Below are positions 44,927 through 56,225 of a stretch of 64,000 nucleotides of DNA, in pieces. A model generated the notes under the pieces. The model was not told the DNA's origin. It ran no database searches and worked only from the letters and a program-made list of their open reading frames with translations. Origin of the DNA: Ochotona curzoniae (taxonomy: Eukaryota; Chordata; Mammalia; Lagomorpha; Ochotonidae); NCBI RefSeq assembly GCF_017591425.1, contig NW_024464918.1, positions 4,586,001 through 4,650,000 of the forward strand. The letters run 5' to 3'. A program made the position numbers and the translations under genes. Position 1 is the stretch's first letter. Each line of letters begins with the position of its first letter.

Positions 44927-44940
44927 ACATTTTATATATA
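44720..44940. repeat. 221-bp AT-only microsatellite with palindromic blocks
   Basis: The tract is almost purely A and T, built of (TA)n, TTTA and TATTTATA units. A perfect 20-bp palindrome attttatatatatataaaat occurs at 44796-44815 and again at 44850-44869, 54 bp apart, showing local duplication. A (TA)n run of about 30 units follows. Apparent 70-104 codon frames of I and Y are meaningless. Confidence 0.95.
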
Positions 44941-45045
44941 GGTAAAACACATCACCAGGCTACTGTAGTCCAAAATTAACTACTAACTACTATATGTTTT
45001 ATAGAATTAACACTCTAGTAAAAACAGAAACATAAATAGTGTTAA

Positions 45046-45310
45046 GGGCAGGCACCCAGCCTAGCAGTTGCCCATATCCCAGACCAGAGTACCCAGGCTC
45101 CACGCTTGGCGCTCCTCTGGCTTCCTGCTCATGTGTGCTCTGGGAAGCAGCCAGGTCGCTGGGTCCCTTCCACCAGCCAGGAGACACAGACCGAGTACCT
45201 TGCTCCTGGCTTTGGCTGCTTCCAGCCCTGGCTGCTGCAGGCGTCTGGGGTGTGAATCAATGAAAAGAAGTCTGTCTCTGTCTCTTTGTGCCTTCAGATA
45301 AAACTCAAAA
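45046..45310 (+). mobile_element. C-SINE, diverged
   Basis: It reads gggcaggcacccagcctagc, ggctccacgcttggcgct, gtgtgctctgggaagcagcc, ctggctgctgcaggcgtctg and a gataaaactc tail. Confidence 0.65.
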
Positions 45311-45399
45311 TCACTGTATTACAAATAAACTTCCTGACTCCAATATTCTTTACACAACAGATGTTAAATCCCCACTCCCAAATCATTAGACATTTCTGC

Positions 45400-45780
45400 G
45401 AACATTCTGAAAGCCCGTGTAATAGTTAATGTGAACGAGAGCATTTCATCCTATCTTTCCTTAGTGCTACATATGTACTTCATTTTAAAAAGCCCAGCTC
45501 ATTTACTACTATGATTTGTTACACACCATTTTATACATAAATGTATTTTCTGTATTTTAAGTTACTTTCTTAGGGTATATTCCTAGAAGTGAGGACACTG
45601 AATCACAGCACACAGTCCTTTTTGAAATACATCTTAGCTATATCAATATATGTCTGAAAATAAAAGTGAATTGTGAAGAATTATAAATAATACTCCACCT
45701 ATCAGAAATACTCGTTTACTATATTAGCACTTTTGGTAATGTGCGTATTCCTTCTGTTGTGAAATACAACTCAAATATTA
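45400..45780 (-). mobile_element. Old L1 fragment, antisense
   Basis: On + the antisense markers are gctacatatgtacttcattt and cttagggtatattcctagaa followed by gtgaggacactgaatcac. The match is suggestive only. Confidence 0.4.
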
Positions 45781-46951
45781 ATGGCATTAGGACTAAGACA
45801 TTAGATTAAAACACCCTGGTGTCCTCCTATTCCAGCATCGGAATCCTCGGGTTGGGACAGGTAGGAAGGACTGAATATCCAGTATGAGGAGGGACTGGGT
45901 TTGCAGCTGAAGGGGAGGTGACACAAGCGGAGTCAGCTGGTGTTCAGCCTCCATCTTGAGCCATTCCTCTTGCTGCTGGCTCTGTCCTCGACATCCTCAC
46001 AGCCTCCTTAGCAAGGGTTCGCCACTCCTCTTCCAAATGTCTTCTATCCAACAGGACTGGCTCCCCTCCAGATACCATCAAATTCACAGAAATCAATGTG
46101 TGGCAGTGGTTGCCCACTCCATGGATAATCACTTTAAAGACTCCTTGAATATACGGAATCAATAGCACAGCAAGTCATAGCAATCCACATAATTAAATCA
46201 CTCCCTAGAACTTTCATTTTTTTCCTTCTAAACAGTTGTGATAGACCCTGAGCTGTCAGGGCCTCCAGAGTCTCGTCCTACCTCCTGGAAGGCCAGGGCT
46301 CCCGTCTGTCTGTTCCTGTTCCTGTAATCGTCATGTTTGCTGATATCAGAGAGCAAAGCCAGAGCACCAGATACGCAAGAAAGGAGGTCTGGCAAATGCA
46401 AGCTCTGCCTACTCCGGGGCAGAGGCAGCTTGAGGTCTTGGGAAGCAACAAATCCAATCACAGTCAGTCACTGACTTACAGAGCAGGACAGGTCATTTAT
46501 GCCAGCCAGAAAAACAGTGGTTGGCGCATACTCAAGAGGTTGAGTGTGAGTGTTGGTGGATGTCCTGGTCAGTCACGTATTTTTTTAAATATACCCTGGG
46601 AATGTCTCCTATGAGTGAACTGCTAGGGCAAGACATGGGGGGGCTTGATGTAGAACATTCTTGGTGCAAAGAGGAGTGGAAGGGAGCTCAACAGAAAGCA
46701 GAAAAATGAGTATAGCACACTCCCGCTGTCGGATGCACAGGAGCCACTGGGGTTGCTGAAACCTGGGGGAAGCACTGGGAAACAGGATGGAGTGGGGATG
46801 ATGGAGACAACCTGCCTGGCCTAGTCCCCCATGGAGCATCCACAAGCAAAGCATAGGGTCTGCTCCTGAACACAATGGGTGACGGAGCATTTCGCAATAA
46901 CCGGCCCACCTAAGAAATCAGAAAGTCGATGCAAGAAACATTAAGGTAGGG

Positions 46952-46952
<1 letters not shown>
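45781..46952. other. Unassigned sequence
   Basis: I see no recognised repeat or exon in 1.2 kb. Confidence 0.3.

Positions 46953-46989
<37 letters not shown>
46953..46989. repeat. (TG)n microsatellite
   Basis: About 18 uninterrupted TG units. Confidence 0.95.
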
Positions 46990-46991
<2 letters not shown>

Positions 46992-47059
46992 CAGAAAATT
47001 CTCACATGTTCTAAGATTTAGATACACAGTTTCATTAAAACCATGGATCCATTAAAAAA

Positions 47060-47556
47060 AACTATAACAGACACTATAACTAAAACATTTTAGTAAAAAA
47101 ACAAAGCAAAAACCAAGATACATTATCCAAATTTTAAGAAGAAACTTAAGGAGATTTAGACAAACAACTATGGCCTGAAAAAAAGTAAGTTAAAGAGAGA
47201 AATGTATAAAATCAGTGACTTAGGCATTTTAAGACATTGGAAAAATTAAAGAAAACCAAAATAATACAAACTAAAAGAAAGCAAAGAATAAAGATATCAG
47301 TGAAAAGTCAATAAAGCAGTAAGAAAATGGTGAGATCAGCAAAGTCAGAAGCTGTATTTATAATAACTAATTGATCATGTGAAAAAATGATAAGGGTGGA
47401 GTCAAGAAAATCAAAACAGACAAAATAAGCCACATCAGAATGATAACAGCAACACCGCAGATATCAGTGCATCCAAACCATGAGCAAATGGAAGCAAATA
47501 AATTTAAAGGTCAGATGAAATAGATTCCTAGAGAAACTTGAAGGTCAAAACTTACA
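47060..47556 (+). mobile_element. L1 ORF2 relic, part 1
   Basis: The text gtgaaaagtcaataaagcag, gatcagcaaagtcagaagc, gaaaatcaaaacagacaaa and gattcctagagaaacttgaa follows central ORF2 in sense. Several frames are shifted, so it encodes nothing. It is cut at 47556 by a SINE and resumes after it. Confidence 0.7.
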
Positions 47557-47560
47557 GAGT

Positions 47561-47856
47561 GAGCCAGCACTGAGGCCAATCAGGTAAAGCCACTGCCCGC
47601 AGCACCAACATCCCATAAGGGCATCAGTTGCAATCCCAGGTGCTCCACTTCCAGTCCAGCTTCCGGCTAATAGTCTGGCAAGGCAGTGGAGAATGGTTCA
47701 AGTTTTGGACCCCCGCACCCTGTGGGAGACCCAGAAGAAGCTCCTGCCTCCTAGCTTCAAATGACTGCCAGCCATTTGGGGAGTGAATTAACACATGGAA
47801 GATTTTTCTCTTTGTAATTCTGCCTTACAAATATAAATAAATAAATCTTAAAAATT
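47561..47856 (+). mobile_element. C-SINE inserted in an L1
   Basis: It starts gagccagcactgaggcc and has cccataagggcatcagttgc, gggagacccagaagaagctc, ccatttggggagtgaatta and tataaataaataaatctt. L1 ORF2 text lies on both sides, so this insertion is younger than the L1. Confidence 0.85.
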
Positions 47857-47864
47857 TTATAGAA

Positions 47865-48400
47865 AATTGGACAAAAATTTGCATGCTCCTATTACTGTTA
47901 ATGAAAATTAATCTTTAAATACTTGTTCCTGCTTCTCAACCTCCAGTAGTGGTTTCTCAGGTGAATTTAACTACCTATTTATGGAAGAAAAAACATGATT
48001 TTAGAAAGGGTTTTTCAGTTGACCAAACAAGCAGAAAACGTTTCCCATCCTAATTAATAGTACTAAAATAACCTATGAGTACAGCAATAAGAATTTTAAA
48101 TAAATTATTGGTCAAAGATAAGAAGGAAAATAGCACACATTTGTCCCAGGAATGAAAGGATGATTTCATATTTGCAATTGATCAGTATACTTTACCACCA
48201 TTATAAAAAGACAGGAAAAAATATGATCATTTAATGGATGCAGGAAAAGGTTTATTAATATCTAACTTTGTACAGAACAAAAGCTCTTAGCAAACCATAC
48301 ACATGTGTGTATGCGTCTGTATATGTATATGCTTAACAGTAAAACGTAGAAAACTTAAGATTGTGAATGAGACAGTGAAGCCATATTAATTTCATCATGT
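47865..48400 (+). mobile_element. L1 ORF2 relic, part 2
   Basis: The text ctcaggtgaatttaactacc, tttgtcccaggaatgaaagg, aatatgatcatttaatggatg and caggaaaaggtttattaat follows the reverse transcriptase part of ORF2 in sense. It continues part 1 after the SINE. Confidence 0.75.
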
Positions 48401-48482
48401 TGGAGGGTATTGTCTGTGGGATCCAGCAGGAAAAAAAATTAATATAAAAAGATTAGAAAGGAAGAGGTAAAATGATCAATTT

Positions 48483-48690
48483 TTAACAGATTTATTCATT
48501 TTCACTGGAAAGGCAGATAATACAGAGAGAAAGATCTTCCAAAGTTCTAGACTATTCTCTACAGCTTTCTGAGTCACAAGCAGGGCGCTGGACGGGAAGT
48601 GGGGCAGCTAGGACACAAACTGGCACCCACATGGCATCCCAGAACGTGGAAGGTGATGACTTAGCCACTAGCTCATCACGCCAAGCCCAG
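48483..48690 (-). mobile_element. C-SINE with internal deletion
   Basis: Tail-side text (acagatttattcattttcac, aaggcagataatacagagag) passes at about 48545 directly to late text (tctacagctttctgag, gcagggcgctggacgggaag), so roughly 100 bp of the body is missing. The head ends ctcatcacgccaagccc. Confidence 0.85.
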
Positions 48691-49059
48691 AATGATTGTT
48701 GTTATAGTAGATATGATTTTTCACACAGAAATCCAATGAATATATAAGCAAGCACTAATGTTTCAACATGTTTTGCCTTCCCAATTTGACTCTCCATCCT
48801 GTCTGCTGACCCTGAACTCATGTGGGAGTTTAATGCTCAGAGTTTTATGTTAATGGTAAGGAAAAGAACAGGAGAGTGGTTAGTTTAGGTCGTGAAGGCA
48901 GAGCTCCCATGATTGGATTTGGCTGGCATTATACGCAGAAGAGTGTGCAGACATTAGAGTAGTGCCCACACATGGTCCTAAGATCCAGGAAGAGGCTCCT
49001 CGCTCCCCAGAGCTCACGCAAAGCCTCATCTCCAAAGGTGTGGGTTAAATAGAGCCCTT
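48691..49059. other. Unassigned, probably degraded L1
   Basis: It lies between two L1 ORF2 pieces, but I see no firm L1 marker inside it. It may be unrelated sequence. Confidence 0.25.
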
Positions 49060-49190
49060 TATAATATTAACCTCTCTCCAGTACTACCACTATAAAGACA
49101 ATATGCAAAACTCAGCTGTATTTTTAAACACCAGCAAATGGCAACTCAAATATAAAACTGAAAAAGATAAAATCCACGGATATTGAAGAT
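49060..49190 (+). mobile_element. L1 ORF2 relic, part 3
   Basis: The text atgcaaaactcagctgtatt, tttaaacaccagcaaatggc and aactgaaaaagataaaatcc follows ORF2 downstream of part 2. Confidence 0.55.
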
Positions 49191-49394
49191 TCATTCACGC
49201 CTTCCCCTCTGAAAGTGGGATGCCCCAGTGCCCCATGTCCTCAAACAACAGGGACAAAGAAGAAGGGGACTTTGGGTCAGGGTGCTCTGACAATTCCGCT
49301 GCAATGAAGGGAAGAAGCCTGCTACCACCATGACATCACACAAACATCCTGTATCTGAGAGAAGATGGAATAGTACCTCCATCATCTTTCAAAC

Positions 49395-49700
49395 ACCCAT
49401 ATCACAGGTCTAACAACAACAAAAATTTTACTCAAATAGCGAGGTATTTCTACAGGATACCTGGTAATTTTCAAGACTGTCAAGAGCAAAGGAACAAAAA
49501 AGACTGAAAAACTAACACAGATCCCAAACCAAGTAAACACCACAAAGAGCAATGTGTTATCCTGGATTTGATTCTGCAAAAGAAGTCCATTCTTGGAAAA
49601 CCTAAGAGAATCAAAACAGTCTGGAGTTTGGATGATACTAATGCAGAAACAAACAACTCCAGCTTTGCTAGTCTGGAGTTCTGATAGAAGGAAAGATGAT
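49395..49700 (+). mobile_element. Ancient repeat, L1 3'-end-like
   Basis: The text caagactgtcaagagcaaag, aacaaaaaagactgaaaaac, gtgttatcctggatttgatt, ctgcaaaagaagtccat and agtctggagtttggatgata follows a common old mammalian repeat, which I believe is an L1M 3' untranslated region. The family name is uncertain. Confidence 0.45.
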
Positions 49701-51107
49701 ATTTGTTAGCACCGATGTGTGATTCCCTCCAAATCATCACCAAGAGGTTATATCTAGTGTTAACTTCCTGTTACGGTGATGAAGCCACCGCCTGATCACT
49801 AATACATTCTTCCCCATGACTTCCTAAATATCTTTGGATTCTCATGGAACTCTCTGGGCGCTGCTGGGCACACAGGCCCTGGTGCTGAGGGGCTAACTCC
49901 AGTTCCCCATAACTCCCCAGGGCAGATAATTCGTGCCACTGTCTCTGCATCATCTCCCTTGCGGTCATTCTCAATTTGGGGCTCAGGCATCACAGCATGA
50001 AGTGTAGCATGACTTCATGGCTTGTCAAACACGTATGTGCCATTGAAGCTGCTTTCTCCTTATCCAGAAAGGTTGCAATGCCTTGTGGTGTGGTCACCCA
50101 GGAAATGCTGACTGCCTTTTAGGTTTGGTCTGAACAAAATGTCATGGAGGAAGGCTGTCAGACTTTGCTTCTGGTGGAAAGCAAGCCCAGAGCTCAAGGC
50201 TGAGGTTGCTATAGTGGCTCTAAGACACTTTTCATGACCCTATCTCCTCCCACTTCTCTGCTTCCTTGATGCTTCATTTCATCCCTTATGGTCATAAAAT
50301 GTTGTATCACCATGTTCAAACGTTGCAAAAGAAGACCGTATCTGATGGGAAAAATGAGAGGCAACTCTGAGATGGTTACTTAATTCCTGGGTTCACGCGC
50401 ACAGCCTGTCCCTCTGTCCACTCTTCTCTCTGATGCACAGCATTGGGTCTCCTGGAAAAAGGGATCTGGGGTTCCTGAAAACGACTTTTATTAGGCCACG
50501 CAGTTCCAGCATGTAGGATGTCCTCCTGTGTCTCGGGTCTCTACCTGTGCAGTGAGGAAGCTGCGCTCAACAGAGGATGCTCAGCTCTGTGCTACATGCT
50601 TGCCTGTGGCAGATGTTCCCAGCATCCTCAGGAGAAATAAAGATGGCAGCGTTCTCTTGAGCAGGTGGCAACCCGCGGCACAGATCAGGACATCACTGCC
50701 AAAGTCACAGGACTGGTTCTTGGCTCTTACTTACTCCCAATAAGGATGCCAGGAAACCAAAGTTTTCATTGGAGTGCTTTGATAGTCTGTGTGTGCCAAC
50801 AAGCATCCCACGCTGTACTGCTTGCAGTCAGGAGTCGACAGGCTTCCGGACTCCCATCCCCCAAGCATTTCTGAGCTGCTCTACAATTTTCCAAACATTT
50901 CATTTATTCCTGACAACTGCCCACCCCCTACTCCCTGCCCCAACTTTCTGATTGGATGAATTTCATAAATAATTCATCATATAGAGCTGGTATCAAGCAC
51001 AGCTCACAAGAAGCAGGGAAGGCAAGAGGGCGTTTCAAAACACCTTTCACTGAGGCTGCCATTGCATGGCTGCCACCCACCCATCTGAGCCCCAGATGAG
51101 CCTCGTG
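49701..51107. other. Unassigned sequence
   Basis: I found no recognised repeat or convincing exon in 1.4 kb. Confidence 0.3.
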
Positions 51108-51215
51108 GCGATATACCCTCTTGACAAATGAGGAAAGTGAGGCTTACTGGAGGCAAGGGAGCTCATAGAGCTGGTGTGCTGTCAGATTCAGGACTCAAAA
51201 CACTGGTCCTTTTGG
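51108..51215 (-). mobile_element. MIR SINE fragment
   Basis: The text tcttgacaaatgaggaaagt, gaggcttactggaggcaagg and gtcagattcaggactcaaaa follows antisense MIR. Confidence 0.65.
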
Positions 51216-52494
51216 TTCCCAAATCTAACAAATATTTACAGCTTAGTTGTAGCGAACATTTGTAGCCGACTGAACCCTCTCAACAATAGATGGTGAGATG
51301 AATTTCTGGTTCTTTTTCTCTTACTCTTTGTGGCCTGAACGATGGGATGCTTTGTACACAAGGCCAGTTTTTTTGTGTGTGTCTTAAGATCATGCTTAGA
51401 CTGCTCTCTGCTCTCCTCTCCCAGTTTGGGACAGCGAGTTAGCCTCCTCTAGGATGGAGAGCCACGCTGAGGTATGTGGTTCCTCGTACGTGCTTGTGCT
51501 GGTCAAGGAATGCCCAGCACGCCTGTGCCAGTTGGCAGGCAGCCTCACTGTCACTGCTGAATTCTAAAGGACATCGCTCTCCTTGCACAGGCACGGATGC
51601 CTCGAGCTGGCTCCCAGAAAATGCTGTCAAGCCTGCCCACTGTGCTACCCACTCACAGCATAGCTCACCTGAATTCACAGCCCCTTGAAATGGATTTTTT
51701 TTTTCACTCCCATGCAAGAAAGACAGAATGGAAACCATTTTGCTAAACAAAGATACATAAAAAATGTTCTTACAAAGAATTTCAAAGATGAAGAAGGAAT
51801 CAATAACCACCAAAGAAAAACTAGATGAATGTGACACCTGCAAACCCATTTCTCACTGCCGCCCACCCCTAGGATTGTCATGTTCATGTTGGTCTATAGA
51901 ATAACCAAGTGAAAGCCTCGTGCCCTGGGCTGCCTCAAATGGCTAATTACAGAGAAATATGAGCAGAGTTCAGGTCTCTGAAGTGTATTTGACAGAATAC
52001 TAGCTTTACAAAGATGATTAAGAGTTCTTCTACAGGGAAAAATGGTCTGGAGTCAAAGCAGTTGGGGAAAAAAAATCTAGGTTAGATGAAATTAACTGGG
52101 TTTCTTCCTTACTGAAATTTCTCAGTCTTTATTATGCTAACATTTTGTACCTCTAAGCACACAACCAGGGGATGCAGAATTTTCCATACTTCATGCCCTT
52201 TGTTGACCTTCACAAAGTGGGTCCCACCTGTTATTCTCTGTCACCAAGTCATGTTCATTTCCCCTCCAGACTGTGCCGCAGCCTGTGCTGCTGGGTGTAT
52301 TTCTCTGTCTATGGCTGCATCCGTGGCAGGTCCTCGGGAGCTGACAGATCTGGCCATCAAGCCCGTGCATGTGTAGACACTCCCTCTCATGTACTACTTC
52401 ATTTCATTGCCACGGCACTTCAGGCACCCTGTAACATCATCCTCTTTGGAGGTCCGAAGTCCCAGACTCACCAGCCACCAAGTCCATGGCCACA
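51216..52494. other. Unassigned sequence
   Basis: There is no recognised element. The 124-codon frame at 52172-52546 (+) and the 136-codon frame at 51439-51849 (-) have no identifiable domain. Confidence 0.3.
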
Positions 52495-52785
52495 GCTGTT
52501 TCTCCTCTTTGAGCCTAACATACAGCAAGAGGATGAAGGTCTCTAGATTTTCTCGAGGATTCACTAAAAGCAAGCATATAAAGTACTGTAGCTCACTTCA
52601 GATATCTGTCTCTAAACAGTTATCACTCATAAAATAGTTAGCAACTTACGGTTCAGGCTGGTGAGCCTGAGACTGCGGCCTGACCAATTTGTGCTGCCCA
52701 TGGAGGGTGCAAGGACGTGAGGGAAAGCCTTGCACTTGGCACACAGAAGATTCTCAACAAACACTCATTGGGTTGACTTGGCTTC
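52495..52785 (+). mobile_element. MIR/L2-type fragments, sense
   Basis: 52495-52600 (ctttgagcctaacatacagc, gaggattcactaaaagcaag, cataaagtactg) reads as sense MIR. 52725-52785 (agccttgcacttggcacaca, gattctcaacaaacactc) is the typical 3' end shared by MIR3 and L2. About 120 bp between them are unassigned. Confidence 0.5.
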
Positions 52786-53274
52786 TCCTCCAGAGTCAGT
52801 GAGAGCAAGAAGGCAAGAGGTAGTACAAATGACTGTGGGATGCCCAGATTGGCAAGGAGCAGTCAGATGAGGGGACGGCCACCTCTCCACCTCCTCTGCT
52901 GTGCACAGCTCTAGAGCTCTGCTGACACACTGGCTCTGGTTCCAGCTCAGCTCTCATGCTCCATTCTGAGAATTTCTCTTCTGTCTCCAGGAAACCCTGA
53001 CTGTTGTGGGATGTGGGGGTGGGGAGGTGAGATGCAGAGGTGAAGGTTCCTCAGGTAGCAGATCAGCTCATTTAGTTCCGCAGCCTTTGAGGACTTTCTC
53101 CCCAGTTAGGCTAGGAAGCAAACGCATGTCACACAATGAATCTGAGGTTTCATTTTTCACACAAAGCCTACAGCTGGGGCCACAGCAATCTTGCCTGCAT
53201 GTTCAGAGATGGGATAATAGGCAGTCCATGTAGCCACCCTTTCTTGTGCCTGGCCACCTGCCAAGCCATCACCA
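52786..53274. other. Unassigned sequence
   Basis: I recognise nothing here. Confidence 0.3.
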
Positions 53275-53400
53275 CTTGCCTTGTTTGATCTTTACAGTTT
53301 CTACAAGGCAAGCGAAGCATCTACACTTCACTAGAAGGAAGATGCTGCCCAGAGTGGTTAGGTCGCTTCCCCGGCCAAACAGGTGCAGCCCTGGGAATCC
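53275..53400 (-). mobile_element. Possible MIR fragment
   Basis: The text tgatctttacagtttctac, gaaggaagatgctgccc and ggttaggtcgcttcc hints at antisense MIR. Confidence 0.35.
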
Positions 53401-54261
53401 TCTTCAACATCACTTGAACTCTACTTAGCACCACATATTCTGTTTCTTCCTCAGCTGGCTCTCAGGAACGCACACAGCCTCTAAATTGCATGATCCCAGT
53501 GAGCTATTTAATTCCTTGGTGCTTTAGTTGTTCTATCAGTAAACTCACAGTGACATTACCAATCATCTACGAATCACAGCAAGTGAATCCACCATCATCT
53601 CACTGAATCCACACAGAAGGCTGTGAGGTAGAGTCAATCATTTCCATTGTTTTTAAGAAAGATAAGTGGATAAAGCCATGGAACAGGAAGTGATTGCTAA
53701 TTGGCTGGTCCAGGAGCCGGCATGACCTCTGTCTGACATCCAAGCCTGGAACCACAGCCTCATGTCCCCATAGGAGAGGGTGTGTCACACTCTCAATGCT
53801 GGGACTTGATCTAGATCAATCCCTAAGACAGGCTGCAGGAGGATGAGACCCAAGTCCATGAGACAGTTAAGGCACGCCAGGGCTTATCTATCCTCACCCT
53901 TGCCTATGCATTCACTCATCCTCAGCCCCTGGCTTTCTGTACCTTATCTTTGCTCCCTCCATTCAAGCTTTGGATCAGCTCTCACTTCCCCTCAGCACTC
54001 TGGATACTTTCACTATATCACTATCCTTTTCACTCACCTGACACACATTTAGGTAACTTGGGACTGCTATGTGACTCTTCCTTAGTCTTGTAAGTGGCAG
54101 GCACACAGTCATCATAGGATGATGGCTTCATCAACTTACCTCGCACATATGTGTAGCCTGTGTGCTCTTGTTAGGTCAGTGGCACATGTACTTTAACATC
54201 ATCTTAATGGTTTCAAAAACACATTTTAATGAATTATCTCCAAACTCATTTCTCTTTGTAG
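53401..54261. other. Unassigned, with a possible sense MIR at 53480-53560
   Basis: The text gagctatttaattccttggt and ctatcagtaaactcacagtg resembles the middle of MIR in sense. The rest is unassigned. Confidence 0.3.
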
Positions 54262-54267
54262 TGGTGT

Positions 54268-54324
<57 letters not shown>

Positions 54325-54326
54325 CA
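54262..54326. repeat. (TG)n(CG)n compound microsatellite
   Basis: 54275-54326 is an unbroken 52-bp alternation of purine and pyrimidine: about 22 TG units followed by cgcgcgca. It is the mirror arrangement of the tract at 42327-42383. Confidence 0.95.
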
Positions 54327-54440
54327 AACTGTGCTTTTTCATTTCAAGTTCAGTTGTGGTCTGGGCACTAAGAAACGCTTAAGTTGAGCATAGCTAATAA
54401 TGCATACTCCCCATTCACCTCATCCTCTCCCTCTCTCTTT

Positions 54441-54763
54441 AAATTTATTTATTGTTAGGCATTTATTTTTATTGGAAAGTCAGATACACAGAGAGGAGAA
54501 GAGACAAAGATCTTTCATTTGCCGATTAACTCCCCAAGTGAATCAGCCAACAGCCGGAGTTGAGCTGATGTAAATCCAGGAGCTAGAAGCTTCTTCCTGG
54601 TCTCCCAAGTGGGTACAGGGTCCCAAGGCTTTGGGCCATCCTATACTGCTTTCCCAGGCCACAAGTAGGGAGCTGTACCAGCCAGGATACAAAACAGTGC
54701 CCATATGGGATCCTGGTGCATGCAAGGTGAGGACTTTCACCACAAAGCTGCCATGCTGGGCCC
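54441..54763 (-). mobile_element. C-SINE, full length
   Basis: It reads atttatttattgttaggcat and ttttattggaaagtcagat at the tail, then attaactccccaagtgaat, cccaaggctttgggccatcc, gtgcccatatgggatcctgg and gccatgctgggccc at the head. The atttatt block is locally doubled. Confidence 0.9.
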
Positions 54764-55570
54764 AACCTCATTCTCTCTTTACTGGTAGGTCCTCCCAGCC
54801 TTAATGCATGAAGGTAGAGACATGGACAGGATCCTTATGGCTGCTGACGAGGGGCTGGGCATTTGCCGCCATGTGAGTCTTGCCCCCAGAAGAGGTCCGG
54901 GGAACATGTGCTCATCTGAACTATGGCTTTAGCTCTACTAGGAGGGCAATGAGGATACGCACAGAGGGTGGATCACACACATGTCTGTGTGATAATCATC
55001 AGAAAGTCCTGCTCTTCACCAGGTTGGCCCTCTGAGAAGACACTAACACACAGCATCACAGACACCTAAGAATGGCAAAATCCAAGCATGCCCAGAGCAC
55101 AGACACTGCACAGAGGAAGATGTGCCACTTCAGCACAGACCCTTCCCATAGGTTTGTTTTGCAATTTTCCTCCTTGATAACTAAGCAAAGTGATCTCTTG
55201 CTCTCTTGAGTTCTTGAGGAATCAACCATTGAAAGTGTAAAACACCTGGAATCAAGTATGCCACACACAACAGACTCCGAGAATAAAACTGTGTTCAACA
55301 TTTGATCCACATACTCACAACTCTGTGTCCATCCTGTGTACTTGGCCTCTGCCGGATGCAGGTTTGGGTCATGCTGAAGCACATCAGCTGCTCAAGAGCA
55401 GTCATACGGACCTTGGTCAACCAGCAGGCGGGCAGTAAGAGTGAGAACTTCTCCACCACAGCAACTCTTTCTGGAGGTATCCACCTGGAAAAGATGCACA
55501 AATAATACCTTCATTGGCAAAAAGGAGTGCCTTCTCCCCAAGGATACTTCCATTCAGCTTTCTTCATACA
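54764..55570. other. Unassigned sequence
   Basis: There is no recognised element. A 108-codon frame on - at 55056-55382 has no domain that I know. Confidence 0.3.
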
Positions 55571-55572
55571 CA

Positions 55573-55655
55573 GAAAGATAGAAAGATAGATAGATATGCA
55601 CACATATATATTCTAATATCTATATCTATCTATCTATTTATCTATCTATATATAT
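55573..55655. repeat. (GATA)n ... (TATC)n inverted microsatellite
   Basis: A GATA run at 55577-55595 is followed after 25 bp by a run of TATC units at 55616-55650. The two are reverse complements and can pair as a hairpin. Confidence 0.9.
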
Positions 55656-55711
55656 TTGAAATTTCTCACTCCTTCATACACACTGGATTTATAAGAGAAA
55701 AATCATAGATT

Positions 55712-56225
55712 ATGAGAAACTGTGGTACATCTATTCTATGGAATACTACTCAGCTAACAAAAAGAATGAAATTCTACCATTTACAACAAAACCGTCTCAA
55801 CTAGAAAACATCATGATCAGTGAAATTAGCCAGTCCCCAAAAGACAAATATCAAGGTTCTTTCTGATATAAGTCAACCTCCACGCAAATACAGGAGCAAC
55901 AGATATACAGATAAGCATGTATATACATATATTCATCCAGAGGAACTGTATGAGGCAGACTTTCATACCGAAAGTACACATCTCTACTCCAATGAAATTA
56001 TTAAATCTATCTTGACAATAGGATGCTGGACTCTCTACCACTGTCTGTACCTACAATGCCATGACACACTTAAATAACAGAATGATGGACTTGTTACTGT
56101 TGTGAAGGACGCTATACTACTGCAATACTATGGGTAAAACAATTAGTGGGGTGAGGAGAATGGGGACAGTGGAAGGGGAAGTCTCTGAGCTTATGGAACT
56201 GTAATCATGAAAAATAAAAGCTAAA
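55712..56225 (+). mobile_element. Lagomorph L1, 3' end
   Basis: It starts gagaaactgtggtacatcta, tctatggaatactactcagc, passes aattagccagtccccaaaag, then tctatcttgacaataggatg and gatggacttgttactgttgt, and ends with aaaaataaaagctaaaaac, where AATAAA at 56213 is the likely polyadenylation signal. It is severely 5' truncated. It aligns over its 3' untranslated region with 10240-10555. Confidence 0.85.

Noticed and set aside
44665..44979. Frames rich in I and Y (70 to 104 codons)
   Set aside because: They are translations of the AT microsatellite.
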